A model generated the notes under the pieces. It was not told the DNA's origin. It saw only the letters and a list, made by a program, of their open reading frames with translations, and searched no databases. A DNA stretch of 64,000 nucleotides from contig JAIOJX010000027.1 in the NCBI GenBank assembly GCA_022376925.1, positions 17,377,471-17,441,470 on the forward strand. The letters run 5' to 3'. The DNA is from Tragulus kanchil. Taxonomy: Eukaryota; Chordata; Mammalia; Artiodactyla; Tragulidae. Of the stretch, positions 11,788 through 23,327 are shown piece by piece; within the stretch, counting starts at the first letter, position 1; each line of letters starts with the position of its first letter. A program made the translations under genes and the position numbers.

Positions 11788-12205
11788 TTTTTTTTTTTTT
11801 TCATTGTAGGGGAGCTGATTTATAATATTGTGTTAGTTTTAGGTATACAGTAGAGTGATTCCATTATACATATGTATTTCAGATTATTTTCTATTCTACA
11901 TTATTATAAAATGATTGAATGTAGTTCCCTGTGACACACAGTAAGCCCGTTTAGATGCAGTGGCTCGTGCCTGGCAGTCCCAGCCTGACCTCCCTCGCTG
12001 CTTTCCCCTCTGGCGGCCACGTTTGTTTTCGGTGTCTGTGAGGCTGTTTCTGTTTTGCACTATATAGACTGATTTGTATTTTTTTTTTAGATTTTACATA
12101 GACGTGATGTCATATAATATTTATCTTTGACTTATTCAGATACTCTCTGGGTCCATCTATGCTACTAAAACTGGCACTGTTTTTTTTTTTTTTTTCTTTA
12201 TTTCG
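11788..12205 (-). mobile_element. L1 3' UTR fragment
   Basis: Poly-T at 11788-11801 is the L1 poly-A tail in reverse. Then come GAGCTGATTTATAATATTGTG, GTATACAGTAGAGTGATTCC, GTAGTTCCCTGTG and a TATAGACTGATTTGTATT block, in the order of ruminant L1 3' UTR. Confidence 0.75.
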
Positions 12206-12684
12206 ATGGTTTGTTCTTATCATAGATGATTGCAGTGGGGGGATGTTGAGGTGAGAGGTACGTTTGTGGAATTCCTGGCTTGTGTTATAGTGTTACAGGC
12301 AACTCCCAAGGAACATTTAGAAAGTCATTTTCATATTTCCTTCCCCTCAAGCATGGTTCTGGTGGTTTGATAAGGGGGTCTGTTTGTCATTATTTGCATG
12401 AATATGTCATATGGTTGCACATTGAATCAGTTGGTATCAGATGCCACTGGCTTCCACGTTTGCTTAGAAAACCACTTATTAACCCCAGCGGATGCTTCAT
12501 TTATGCGTAGCTCATAGATGTTAAATGTTGTTTGCCTTTGAATCCTTTGGTCTCAGAAGACAAAGTAGAAATAGCAAGATTATAGCAGCGTTAAGTTTAG
12601 CATCAGATTCTTCCATGAGGAAAAGAAGCGGATTGTGTCTCCTGAGAGCATTTTTTTCTTACTGTCTATGGAGTGAACTTATTT
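12206..12684. other. Unassigned A/T-rich sequence
   Basis: Nothing recognised. Follows a poly-T run and may be older L1-derived sequence. Confidence 0.35.
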
Positions 12685-12850
12685 TTTTCAAATTGATTTA
12701 TTTTTTAACTTTCTGTTTTATATTGGAGTATATCAAAGTATTTTATATTGGAGTTGATGTACATTGGTGTATTAGGTTTAGCTGTGATTCAATTACACGT
12801 ATGCCTGTGTCTACTCTTTGTATGAGTTCAGGTTTTTAGCTTCCACATGT
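12685..12850 (-). mobile_element. L1 3'-end fragment
   Basis: TTTTATATTGGAGTATATCAA and GATGTACATTGGTGTATTAGG followed by AGCTGTGATTCAATTACACG is the L1 3' UTR signature, reverse strand. The TATTGGAGT word is locally doubled. Confidence 0.6.
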
Positions 12851-13750
12851 AAGGTCATGAGTCAGACTCAAAAAGATGAGAACAGCAGAATTGTAATTCA
12901 GAACAAGCAAACTGTAGCCAACTACAGTGAGTTTATCGAGGGTGTGGGGTGGGTTGTATTTACAGGCAGAGAATGTAGCACGGAGACACTTCAGTAAAGA
13001 ATATTAAAATCATCAAGAAGCAGAGGCCGTCCCTGACAAGCTTCTGAGCAGTCCGTCAGTCCAGGGGCAGGAGCAACGCTCAGTGCAGCCCTCTTGGTGA
13101 GACCAGGCCCTGGGTCACCTCTCATCCCTGCCTCTGGCAAAGCCTCCCAAGGCTGATATGAGACCACCATTGGTCAGCACTCCATCATCCGGGGGTCTTA
13201 GTCCGTACATGCTGCCTTCCTGGGTCTCCACTTCATTCCCGCTGGCTCTGTCCAGACTGCATTTCTTTCACGCTTGTCTGTCTTCTTGCAAGAAGGACCA
13301 CATGCAGAACAACCTGTGCCATCATCTGCATGGCGTCACCCCTAGGGAGGAAGTCCATGTTGCAGCTCCCGGGAGGGCCCGAGAACAAGCATGAGAGCTG
13401 GGTGGAGGATTCCTGAAAACGCCCCTCACCTCAGAGTATAGCAGGTGCGAGCAGAAAGCGTGGCTGGAAGGTGGCACAGGACCATGCGATTTCCCCGAGC
13501 CTTGAACACACACCAGGCCTGAGCCTTGCCCGTACACCTCTCAGCAGGAACGTGGCGGCCACTGCTGCTAGAGAGGACTGAGAGCGTGATGGGGATCTGG
13601 ACTGTCACTGGAAGCCCTGGGAGCTCTTTGGATGGCGGCGAGCAGCCAGTAAGGAGCCATGAGTGAGCCCTAACACAGTCTGAGGATTGTGTGTGACAGT
13701 GTTCAGGGGCCAGAAGAAAGCCAGGTCTTAGTCTGAGGCCTTGAGAGAAT
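12851..13750. other. Unassigned single-copy sequence
   Basis: No repeat or gene recognised. Moderately GC-rich in 13040-13740. Confidence 0.35.
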
Positions 13751-13989
13751 GGGCTTCCCTGGTGGCTCAGGGGTGAAGCACTCACCTGCCAATGCAGGAG
13801 ACTCGGGTTGGATCCCTGGGTCAGGAAAATCCCCTGGAGAAGGGAATGGCAACCCACTCCGGTACTCTTGCCTGGAGAATCCCATGGACAGAGGAGCCTG
13901 GCAGGCTACAGTCCGTGGGGTTGCAAAGATGGGGGGGCAGGCTACAGTCCATGGGGTTAGTCAAAGATGACTAACAGCTGAACAACAGC
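13751..13989 (+). mobile_element. Bov-tA SINE with internal 3' duplication
   Basis: Full-length plus-strand Bov-tA from GGGCTTCCCTGGTGGCTCAG. Near its 3' end the word GGCAGGCTACAGTCC-ATGGGGTT occurs twice (about 13899 and 13936), separated by a G7 run. The element therefore carries a ~37-bp internal tandem repeat. Confidence 0.92.
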
Positions 13990-14207
13990 ATGAGAGAATA
14001 GAGATGTAAGATTTCTCACTTCTCCTGAATGACTTTCATCCCTGCAAGAAATCTGGCTGGGTTGGAAGGCTAGAAAAACACAGGTGTGAGTGCAGAGTGG
14101 GGATGGGTTCAGGGCAGAGTGTTGTGTTCATAACCTAGGCCATGGTTTCCATCGTAGACAAAGAGGGTCATGTAAATCCTCTTCTGATACAACCAGTGGA
14201 TTTCCAG

Positions 14208-16358
14208 AATTCCCTTATTGTCTCCACTGTAGTGTCTTGGACTTGAGCTTATCTCCTTATGACCCACTACCAAGCTCCAGTGGGCCCTGGTCTTCCTAGG
14301 GAAGATGGGATCCATTTCACGCAGCTGGTCTTCCTCTTGTTTCTTCTGGAGACTGTTGGGAAAGTTTTATTTCTCTTCGACAGAATGTAGGTACTTGACA
14401 TGGTGTCCTTGGCTGCAGAAATTAGATGAGTCTTTATCTCAGTAGAATAGTAGCTTTTCCATAGAAATTATACATTCAAACTATGCACCATGAAACGGAG
14501 TACAGAAGCTGAGAAAATTTAATGAGAAAAGGGTTTATATTCAAGTTTCCTATTATTTCGTAATTTAAAGTGCACACTAATTGAAGAATCTTGGATTTCG
14601 GAATTGGTCTTCTCTAATGAAATTTCAACATTTAGGGTAAAGGGATGGAAGATTAGAAGCAGACTGAAACGGAATGTCACATTGCGCTTCTTTAGTGGAT
14701 AGAAAAGCTTTCATAACTTTGTTTATGATTTTCATTTGAGAATTATTCAAAGTGAAGGCTCCGCCTCGCCCCCATTCTGTTCCGTCTTCATGTCCTTAGT
14801 CCTTTGCAGAAAAGGAGGCCTGGAAGTCTGAGGACGGAGGTGGCAGGCGTGGAGTGGCGGCGAGCAGCCCTCTGGCCGCCCACAGGCGATCCCACAGGCT
14901 TGCGTCTGGCTCCAGGAGAGTGTCTCCCTGGCCGCCGTGCCGCCTCCCCGTCTGGGTCAGGGGGCCCCTCTTCGGGATCCCGAATGTGGGGACGTCTTCA
15001 CGCAGGCCGCCTCGAGAGGGCTCCGACAGACAGTGGTGCTGAAGGCGTGCCAGCGCCATGGCAGGAAGCCCTGTCCCGACGAGGGAGGCGTGGGCGTGTT
15101 CAGGGCACCCCGACTGGCCCTGGCGCACAGAGCGTGGCAGGTGAGACACGGTGCTGACTCCACGGCCTTGGAATTTTTTTGAAGCAAACTTTGTGTTCAA
15201 AGGAAAACCAGGAAAATGAACATGCAGTAGAACAAGAACAAAGGAAAATTCGTACACAAAATGAGGTCATGTAAAGTCATGTAAATCCTTGATCCCGGGG
15301 AAATTCCCTTATTGTCTCCACTGTAGTGTCTTGGACTTGAGCTTATCTCCTTATGACCCACTACCAAGCTCCAGTGGGCCCTGGTCTTCCTAGGGAAGAT
15401 GGGATCCATTTCACGCAGCTGGTCTTCCTCTTGTTTCTTCTGGAGACTGTTGGGAAAGTTTTATTTCTCTTCGACAGAATGTAGGTACTTGACATGGTGT
15501 CCTTGGCTGCAGAAATTAGATGAGTCTTTATCTCAGTAGAATAGTAGCTTTTCCATAGAAATTATACATTCAAACTATGCACCATGAAACGGAGTACAGA
15601 AGCTGAGAAAATTTAATGAGAAAAGGGTTTATATTCAAGTTTCCTATTATTTCGTAATTTAAAGTGCACACTAATTGAAGAATCTTGGATTTCGGAATTG
15701 GTCTTCTCTAATGAAATTTCAACATTTAGGGTAAAGGGATGGAAGATTAGAAGCAGACTGAAACGGAATGTCACATTGCGCTTCTTTAGTGGATAGAAAA
15801 GCTTTCATAACTTTGTTTATGATTTTCATTTGAGAATTATTCAAAGTGAAGGCTCCGCCTCGCCCCCATTCTGTTCCGTCTTCATGTCCTTAGTCCTTTG
15901 CAGAAAAGGAGGCCTGGAAGTCTGAGGACGGAGGTGGCAGGCGTGGAGTGGCGGCGAGCAGCCCTCTGGCCGCCCACAGGCGATCCCACAGGCTTGCGTC
16001 TGGCTCCAGGAGAGTGTCTCCCTGGCCGCCGTGCCGCCTCCCCGTCTGGGTCAGGGGGCCCCTCTTCGGGATCCCGAATGTGGGGACGTCTTCACGCAGG
16101 CCGCCTCGAGAGGGCTCCGACAGACAGTGGTGCTGAAGGCGTGCCAGCGCCATGGCAGGAAGCCCTGTCCCGACGAGGGAGGCGTGGGCGTGTTCAGGGC
16201 ACCCCGACTGGCCCTGGCGCACAGAGCGTGGCAGGTGAGACACGGTGCTGACTCCACGGCCTTGGAATTTTTTTGAAGCAAACTTTGTGTTCAAAGGAAA
16301 ACCAGGAAAATGAACATGCAGTAGAACAAGAACAAAGGAAAATTCGTACACAAAATGA
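14208..16358. repeat. D3: 1094-bp tandem duplication
   Basis: Copy A is 14208-15264 and copy B is 15302-16358, constant offset 1094, with no difference noticed between copies. The 15265-15301 scar is a shortened version of 14165-14207: both contain GTCATGTAAATCCT. The unit contains an A/T-rich half and a CpG-rich half. Confidence 0.96.
14770..15175. other. CpG-rich unassigned segment (duplicated at 15864-16269)
   Basis: Abrupt change from A/T-rich flank to CpG-rich sequence, with several open frames on both strands. A GTGGCAG/GTGAGA donor-like word lies at about 15135. No recognised protein and no acceptor plus coding frame could be tied together. Could be an exon-bearing CpG island relic or a GC-rich repeat. 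Function unknown. Confidence 0.3.
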
Positions 16359-16861
16359 AAGGAGAATGAGTCAAAGAGGTGTGTGTGGGCGTTGATTATT
16401 TTATTCCAGCTTTACAGATGGTTGTTTCATGTCAGTGTCAGGCACGAGGTGAGCTCACGGCGTGGGCCTCCCGCAGGCAGCCTCTCAGCACTCACGCCGT
16501 CCCTCCCTGGAGGCCTCGGCTCGGTCTGCTCACGCAGGCCGCAGTTGACACACGCCCGTCCGGTAGGCAGTGACTAAATGCAGCATGAAGACTTCTTACA
16601 CGTCTGGTTAAAACCCCAATGGAAAAATAGGTAAAGAATACAGCCATTTGGCAAAGGAATGTAGAAATCACTATTGAAGTATGAAAAAAAGTCACTCTGA
16701 CAAAGGATTTTAAATGAAAACAATTTGACAGTAGCACTATTTTTGAACCTCTGGAAGTGGCAAGTAAAAAGAGAAGAGAGTGTGTTCTGGGTTGATAATC
16801 TGTAGCTTTGTAAATTGGTGTAACTTTTTTTTTTTTTTTTAAAGATTTGTTTTCCAGGAGA

Positions 16862-17028
16862 CCATTTAAAAACATCTTTATTCACTTTGTTACAACATTG
16901 CTTCTGTTTCATGTTTTGACTTTTTGGTTGCAAGGCATGTGGAATCTTACCTCCCCAACCAGGACTGGAGGCTGCATCTCCTACCTTGGAAGGGAAACTC
17001 CTAACCACTGGCCCACAAGGGAAGTCCC
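16862..17028 (-). mobile_element. CHR-type SINE (D4 copy A)
   Basis: Reverse CHR SINE. The CTTTATTCACTTTGTTACAAC tail region, GGTTGCAAGGCATGTGGAATC, and head CCACAAGGGAAGTCCC are all present. Short version lacking most of the long GC-rich body seen in the CHR copies near 300 and 5100. Confidence 0.85.
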
Positions 17029-17296
17029 TGGTGTACCTTTCTAAAGGGCAGCCGGGCCATGCTGTGTTCATTCAGAGACCTGACTTTGTGTTATTGGACA
17101 CATCCTAAAACATAACCTTGGTCAGCACTTTTCTGCGGTATAATCTGCTGTCGGTTCCCTCTTACTAAAGGCGGGGTCGGGAGATCTTTTTCTGCAAAGG
17201 GACAGATGGTAAATATTTGAGGGTTTGTGCCCCACGGAGTCCCTGTCTCAGTAACTCGGCTCTGCCCTCGTGCCTGGAAACAGCCGTGTCACCAGC

Positions 17297-17491
17297 CGTG
17301 CTCAGTCATGTCTGACTCTGTGCAGCCCTATGGATGGTGCCCGCCAGGTTTCTCTGTCCATGGGGTTTTCTGTGCAGGAGTCCTGGAGTGGGTTGCCATT
17401 TTCTCCTCCAGAGGGTCTTACCAACTCAGGGATTGAGCCTGTGTCTCTGCCCGCCAGGTTTCTCTGTCCGTAATCCTCAAGGGTTCGGCAG
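17297..17491 (-). mobile_element. Bov-tA SINE, truncated by the D4 junction
   Basis: Starts GTGCTCAGTCATGTCTGACTC. Intact until GAGCCTGTGTCTC at about 17448, after which the tRNA head is replaced by scrambled junction sequence. The complete version is at 18379-18575. Confidence 0.85.
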
Positions 17492-17943
17492 TTTACAGAT
17501 GGTTGTTTCATGTCAGTGTCAGGCACGAGGTGAGCTCACGGCGTGGGCCTCCCGCAGGCAGCCTCTCAGCACTCACGCCGTCCCTCCCTGGAGGCCTCGG
17601 CTCGGTCTGCTCACGCAGGCCGCAGTTGACACACGCCCGTCCGGTAGGCAGTGACTAAATGCAGCATGAAGACTTCTTACACGTCTGGTTAAAACCCCAA
17701 TGGAAAAATAGGTAAAGAATACAGCCATTTGGCAAAGGAATGTAGAAATCACTATTGAAGTATGAAAAAAAGTCACTCTGACAAAGGATTTTAAATGAAA
17801 ACAATTTGACAGTAGCACTATTTTTGAACCTCTGGAAGTGGCAAGTAAAAAGAGAAGAGAGTGTGTTCTGGGTTGATAATCTGTAGCTTTGTAAATTGGT
17901 GTAACTTTTTTTTTTTTTTTTTAAAGATTTGTTTTCCAGGAGA

Positions 17944-18110
17944 CCATTTAAAAACATCTTTATTCACTTTGTTACAACATTGCTTCTGTTTCATGTTTTG
18001 ACTTTTTGGTTGCAAGGCATGTGGAATCTTACCTCCCCAACCAGGACTGGAGGCTGCATCTCCTACCTTGGAAGGGAAACTCCTAACCACTGGCCCACAA
18101 GGGAAGTCCC
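17944..18110 (-). mobile_element. CHR-type SINE (D4 copy B)
   Basis: Second rendering of the 16862-17028 insertion, shifted by 1082 bp. Confidence 0.85.
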
Positions 18111-18378
18111 TGGTGTACCTTTCTAAAGGGCAGCCGGGCCATGCTGTGTTCATTCAGAGACCTGACTTTGTGTTATTGGACACATCCTAAAACATAACCT
18201 TGGTCAGCACTTTTCTGCGGTATAATCTGCTGTCGGTTCCCTCTTACTAAAGGCGGGGTCGGGAGATCTTTTTCTGCAAAGGGACAGATGGTAAATATTT
18301 GAGGGTTTGTGCCCCACGGAGTCCCTGTCTCAGTAACTCGGCTCTGCCCTCGTGCCTGGAAACAGCCGTGTCACCAGC

Positions 18379-18575
18379 CGTGCTCAGTCATGTCTGACTC
18401 TGTGCAGCCCTATGGATGGTGCCCGCCAGGTTTCTCTGTCCATGGGGTTTTCTGTGCAGGAGTCCTGGAGTGGGTTGCCATTTTCTCCTCCAGAGGGTCT
18501 TACCAACTCAGGGATTGAGCCTGTGTCTCTTGCGTCTCCTGCACTGGCCTGCGGATTCCTTACTATTGAGCCCTG
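18379..18575 (-). mobile_element. Bov-tA SINE, complete rendering
   Basis: Complete version with head GATTCCTTACTATTGAGCCC. It straddles the end of D4 copy B and the start of D5 copy A (18446), so parts of this single SINE appear three times in the window. Confidence 0.9.
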
Positions 18576-20666
18576 TCCGGTAATCCTGCCTCTCAAAAAC
18601 AGCAGCCACCATAGAAAGTAGGTAAATACACAAACATGGCTGTTGTCCAATCAAACTTTAATTATAAACACTGATATTTCAATTTCATATAATTTCTCAT
18701 CTTACTAAATATTATTATCCTTATTTTTTTTCAGCTATTAAAATTTTAAAACCCTTTCTTAGTTCACTGGTGGTTCCAAAACAGGGGGTGGGCTGTATGT
18801 GGCCATCTGACTCTGGTTTAAAACCCCCATGGCTTAAGACATAACAGTTCAAAACCTCCAGTCTTTTACTATAAAGTGTATGACAACATTATGCTTTAAA
18901 AATGTACCTGCTTTAATTCAGAATACTTAAGCTGGCTGTCATCTGAGCCTTCAGTGCGCCCGGATCGTGTTGCTGGTGGAGAGTCTCACTCGGTGTTGAT
19001 GGCTGCTGACCGATTAGGACGGGGCTGCTGAAGACGAGAGTGAAGTTTGCTATGCCGACTGACTTCTTCTTCGGCTTCTTCCACGGATGATTTCTCTATG
19101 GCAGGGAGTGCTGTTTGATAACATTTTGTCTAGAGGAGAACTTCTTTCAAAATTGGAGTCAGTCCCCTCAAACCCTGCCACTGCTTTATCATCTAAATTT
19201 ATGTAATGTTCTGAATCCTTTGTTGTCATTTCAACCGCCGTCACCACCAGGAGTCGGTTCCATTTCAGGAAAACACTTCTTTTGCTCGTCTGTAACCAGC
19301 AGCTTCCTTGTCTGTTAGAGTTTTCTCGTGGCACTGCCGTGTCTCAGCCCCATCTCCAGGCCCCTCTGCCAGGCTCTGGTTCTCTGGCTCTTCCTGCCAC
19401 ATCGGCGGTTGCCTCCTCCACCGAAGGCTTGAGCTCCTCAAAGGCACCCGTGACAGCTGGCATCAGCTTCTTCCAGACTCCTGTTAGTGTTGATATTTTG
19501 ATCTCTTCCCCATGAATTATGGAGCATCTAGAATGTGGAATCCTTTCCAGAAGGTTTTCTGTGCAGGAGTCCTGGAGTGGGTTGCCATTTTCTCCTCCAG
19601 AGGGTCTTACCAACTCAGGGATTGAGCCTGTGTCTCTTGCGTCTCCTGCACTGGCCTGCGGATTCCTTACTATTGAGCCCTGTCCGGTAATCCTGCCTCT
19701 CAAAAACAGCAGCCACCATAGAAAGTAGGTAAATACACAAACATGGCTGTTGTCCAATCAAACTTTAATTATAAACACTGATATTTCAATTTCATATAAT
19801 TTCTCATCTTACTAAATATTATTATCCTTATTTTTTTTCAGCTATTAAAATTTTAAAACCCTTTCTTAGTTCACTGGTGGTTCCAAAACAGGGGGTGGGC
19901 TGTATGTGGCCATCTGACTCTGGTTTAAAACCCCCATGGCTTAAGACATAACAGTTCAAAACCTCCAGTCTTTTACTATAAAGTGTATGACAACATTATG
20001 CTTTAAAAATGTACCTGCTTTAATTCAGAATACTTAAGCTGGCTGTCATCTGAGCCTTCAGTGCGCCCGGATCGTGTTGCTGGTGGAGAGTCTCACTCGG
20101 TGTTGATGGCTGCTGACCGATTAGGACGGGGCTGCTGAAGACGAGAGTGAAGTTTGCTATGCCGACTGACTTCTTCTTCGGCTTCTTCCACGGATGATTT
20201 CTCTATGGCAGGGAGTGCTGTTTGATAACATTTTGTCTAGAGGAGAACTTCTTTCAAAATTGGAGTCAGTCCCCTCAAACCCTGCCACTGCTTTATCATC
20301 TAAATTTATGTAATGTTCTGAATCCTTTGTTGTCATTTCAACCGCCGTCACCACCAGGAGTCGGTTCCATTTCAGGAAAACACTTCTTTTGCTCGTCTGT
20401 AACCAGCAGCTTCCTTGTCTGTTAGAGTTTTCTCGTGGCACTGCCGTGTCTCAGCCCCATCTCCAGGCCCCTCTGCCAGGCTCTGGTTCTCTGGCTCTTC
20501 CTGCCACATCGGCGGTTGCCTCCTCCACCGAAGGCTTGAGCTCCTCAAAGGCACCCGTGACAGCTGGCATCAGCTTCTTCCAGACTCCTGTTAGTGTTGA
20601 TATTTTGATCTCTTCCCCATGAATTATGGAGCATCTAGAATGTGGAATCCTTTCCAGAAGGTTTTC
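18446..20666. repeat. D5: 1107-bp tandem duplication, clean joint
   Basis: Copy A is 18446-19552 and copy B is 19553-20659, with a shared 7-bp word GGTTTTC at start, joint and end (18446, 19553, 20660). No difference noticed between copies. The joint cuts a Bov-tA and falls inside the Tigger1 fossil, so Tigger1 sequence jumps back to SINE sequence at 19553. Confidence 0.97.
19553..19680 (-). mobile_element. Partial Bov-tA SINE at the D5 joint
   Basis: The tRNA-proximal part of the 18379-18575 SINE, starting abruptly inside the BovA region at the D5 joint. No target-site duplication or tail, so not a separate insertion. Confidence 0.88.
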
Positions 20667-21188
20667 AGTTTCCTTTGCCCAGGTCCATCAGAGGAATCAC
20701 TGTATGGCAGCTATGACCTTATGAAGTGGATTTCTGAAGAAAAGTAAGACTTCCATCAGAATCACTGCTTGATTCGTGGGCTGTTGAATGGGTGCTGTGT
20801 TAGCAAGCGTGGAAACAACAGGCTCTCCTCGTGCATCCCCACCAGGTCTCTTGGGTGACCAGGTGCATCGTCCATGAGCAGTAACATGTTAAAGAGGATC
20901 TTTTAAACTGAGCAATAAGTCCCAACAGTAGCTTAAAGTTGCCGGTGAACCATGTGGTCGACAGGGGTGCTGTCATCCTGGCCTTGTTGCACTCCCGGAG
21001 CCTGGACAAGGGGATCCTAGGAATGGCAAATGAACGCTGGCTTCAACTTCACGTCACCAACTGCTTTAGCTTCTAACAGAGGCTTTAAAGCCAGGCATTG
21101 ACTTCTTTGTAAAGACAAAAGTCCTCGATGGCATCTTCCAACTGCCTTTGGCATTGAAATTTCTTTGTTTAGTGCAGTTGCCTTTAAT

Positions 21189-21400
21189 GGGCTTCCCAGG
21201 TGGCACAGTGGTAAAGAATGTGCCTGCCAGTGCAGGACATGTAAGAGACGTGGATACGATCCTTGGTTTGGGAAGATCCCCTGGAGAAGGACATGGCTAC
21301 CCACTCCAGTGTTCTTGCCCGGAGAGCCCCATGGACAGAGGAGCCTGGTGGGCTGCAGGCCGTGGGGTTGCCAAGGGTCTGACATGACTGAGCGACGAAG
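21189..21400 (+). mobile_element. Bov-tA SINE inserted in Tigger1
   Basis: Full-length plus-strand Bov-tA, GGGCTTCCCAGGTGGCACAG to GACTGAGCGACGAAGCAGG. Tigger1 sequence resumes on the right, at about 21425 (ACCAACGTAGCTAGATCTTC), so the SINE is younger than the transposon. Confidence 0.93.
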
Positions 21401-21981
21401 CAGGTGCAGACACACCATCGCTACTTACCAACGTAGCTAGATCTTCCGGATAACTCACTGCAACTTCTGCAGCTGGATCTGGCACTTCACCCAGCGCTTT
21501 GATGCTGTAGGGGCGGCTTCTTTGCTTCAGCCCTATGAACCAGCCTCTGCTGGGCTTCAGGCTTTCCTTCTCCAGTTGTAGCGGCAGATGGTATATGTAC
21601 TAAATCCTTAGGGTCCACAGCAGGAAGTGCACAGGTAGTATTTTTAAATGGAACAATTAAGAAATGGTAGCATTTGTTGCTTAGGTATTGGGAAGGATAT
21701 GTCCAAAGAAACATCTAAGAGGAGTAGAAAATGGTTGTTTCTGGGGAAGAGAATAGAGCATATGGAAGGGGAAGAAAAATGCCAGTTTCCAAAAGTTACG
21801 TTGAACCATTTGACCTTTTTTTTTCCATTTGGCTTTTTAAAACTTCTTCACTGTATGACATCGATGCAGTATGTTTCCTAAAGAGAAGCCAGGGCAAGAA
21901 CCGGAAATGCCAAGGGCCATATGACAGAACGGCTGCAGCTGGGCAATGCCCTAACGCATTATCAGTGTCAGCAACCTTGTC

Positions 21982-22178
21982 GTCGTTTAGTTGCTAAGTT
22001 GCATCTGGCTCCTTTGACCCCGTGAGCTGTAGCTCACCAGGCGCCTCTGTCCATGGGATTTCTCAGGCAAGAACACTGAAAAGGGGTTGCTGTTTCCGTC
22101 TCCAGGGGATCTGCCTGACCCAGGGATCGCACCCGGGTCTCCTGCACTGGCAGGTGGACTCTTCATTATTTGAAGCCC
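21982..22178 (-). mobile_element. Bov-tA SINE (D6 copy A)
   Basis: Reverse Bov-tA from GTCGTTTAGTTGCTAAGTTG to TTGAAGCCC, with GAACACTGAAAAGGGGTTGC replacing the common word. A poly-A run lies just beyond it (22200). Confidence 0.9.
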
Positions 22179-23130
22179 ATCGACAGCATTAACAACCCTT
22201 AAAAAAAAAAAAAAAAAGACTTGGAGTAGAAACAGAAGTATAACCCCAACTAGAATCAGTAGGAAGTCAAATGGTGTCTTAGTTCGATGGGTTCCTAAAA
22301 CCAAGAAAATATATGCCATTGCAAATGGAGTTCCTATTGAAGTGAAATGACCTTCATGTCTCAGCGACTAATTAATGAGACTCTTGGGGAGAGAATGAAG
22401 AGCTGTGAACTGTGGAAATACTGTCCTCTGGGGCAATATATTAGCACCTTCAGTTTGCCAAAGAATCAGCAATAATGGTCAGTTTACTGCTCTCAGAGAA
22501 ATCATATGACTGCTGAAATGTGTAAAGAGAGCACTTGGAATTCCAGAACCCATTGTTTCTTTTGGAGACGGCAAGAACCACTGGCTGAGGTTGTCAATAA
22601 CCTTCAAATGATACCCCCCTTGGAATACACAGTGTCATGATTGTCTTTGGGATTTGGGGGTCATGAGGAATGGTAAGAAAGAGAAAAGCGTAGATGAGGA
22701 TAAACCTCACTCAAACCACTCATTTTTAAACATACTACATCTAAGATTTTGCTGCTTGGATACATTTTCTCTCCTCATCTCTCCTTTATCCCATTTATTT
22801 GCAAAGCATGATAAAAATGAGAATTTGTTGCTTAGGTATTGGGAAGGATATGTCCAAAGAAACATCTAAGAGGAGTAGAAAATGGTTGTTTCTGGGGAAG
22901 AGAATAGAGCATATGGAAGGGGAAGAAAAATGCCAGTTTCCAAAAGTTACGTTGAACCATTTGACCTTTTTTTCTATTTGGCTTTTTAAAACTTCTTCAC
23001 TGTATGACATCGATGCAGTATGTTTCCTAAAGAGAAGCCAGGGCAAGAACCGGAAATGCCAAGGGCCATATGACAGAACGGCTGCAGCTGGGCAATGCCC
23101 TAACGCATTATCAGTGTCAGCAACCTTGTC
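22179..23130. other. Unassigned sequence of D6
   Basis: Contains a 17-A run at about 22200 and otherwise unassigned single-copy sequence. No gene supported. Repeated at 23328-23973. Confidence 0.35.
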
Positions 23131-23327
23131 GTCGTTTAGTTGCTAAGTTGCATCTGGCTCCTTTGACCCCGTGAGCTGTAGCTCACCAGGCGCCTCTGTC
23201 CATGGGATTTCTCAGGCAAGAACACTGAAAAGGGGTTGCTGTTTCCGTCTCCAGGGGATCTGCCTGACCCAGGGATCGCACCCGGGTCTCCTGCACTGGC
23301 AGGTGGACTCTTCATTATTTGAAGCCC
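23131..23327 (-). mobile_element. Bov-tA SINE (D6 copy B)
   Basis: Second rendering of the 21982-22178 insertion, same private variants, offset 1149. Confidence 0.9.

Larger units (their letters stand above)
16411..18590. repeat. D4: ~1082-bp tandem duplication
   Basis: Copy A is 16411-17448 plus scar to 17491. Copy B is 17492-18530 and on. The offset changes from 1081 to 1082 at the poly-T run (14 T versus 15 T). The 17449-17491 scar is a compressed form of about 18531-18615 (shared CTGTCCG, GTAATCCT, CTCAA words). The unit holds a CHR SINE and part of a Bov-tA. Confidence 0.95.
18885..21630 (-). mobile_element. Tigger1 (pogo-type) DNA transposon fossil
   Basis: Minus-strand remnant of the Tigger1 transposase gene. 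Readable pieces include a TLTGVWKKLMP-like block (near 19480-19510), a K-x-LTDKE-like block (near 19320), the [20 protein letters not shown] block (near 19190) and a KMLSNS-x-x-CHREI-like C-terminal block (near 19100). Toward the 5' side, 20640-21600 matches the nucleotide order of the upstream transposase region. Stops and frame breaks throughout show it is dead. The stretch is interrupted by a Bov-tA at 21189-21400, and its C-terminal part appears twice because of D5 (18885-19552 and 19992-20659). Known family role: DDE/D transposase of the pogo group. Here it is only a relic. Confidence 0.85.

Noticed and set aside
18885..21630. A host gene domesticated from Tigger
   Set aside because: Stops and frame breaks across all blocks, and a SINE inside; no intact open frame.
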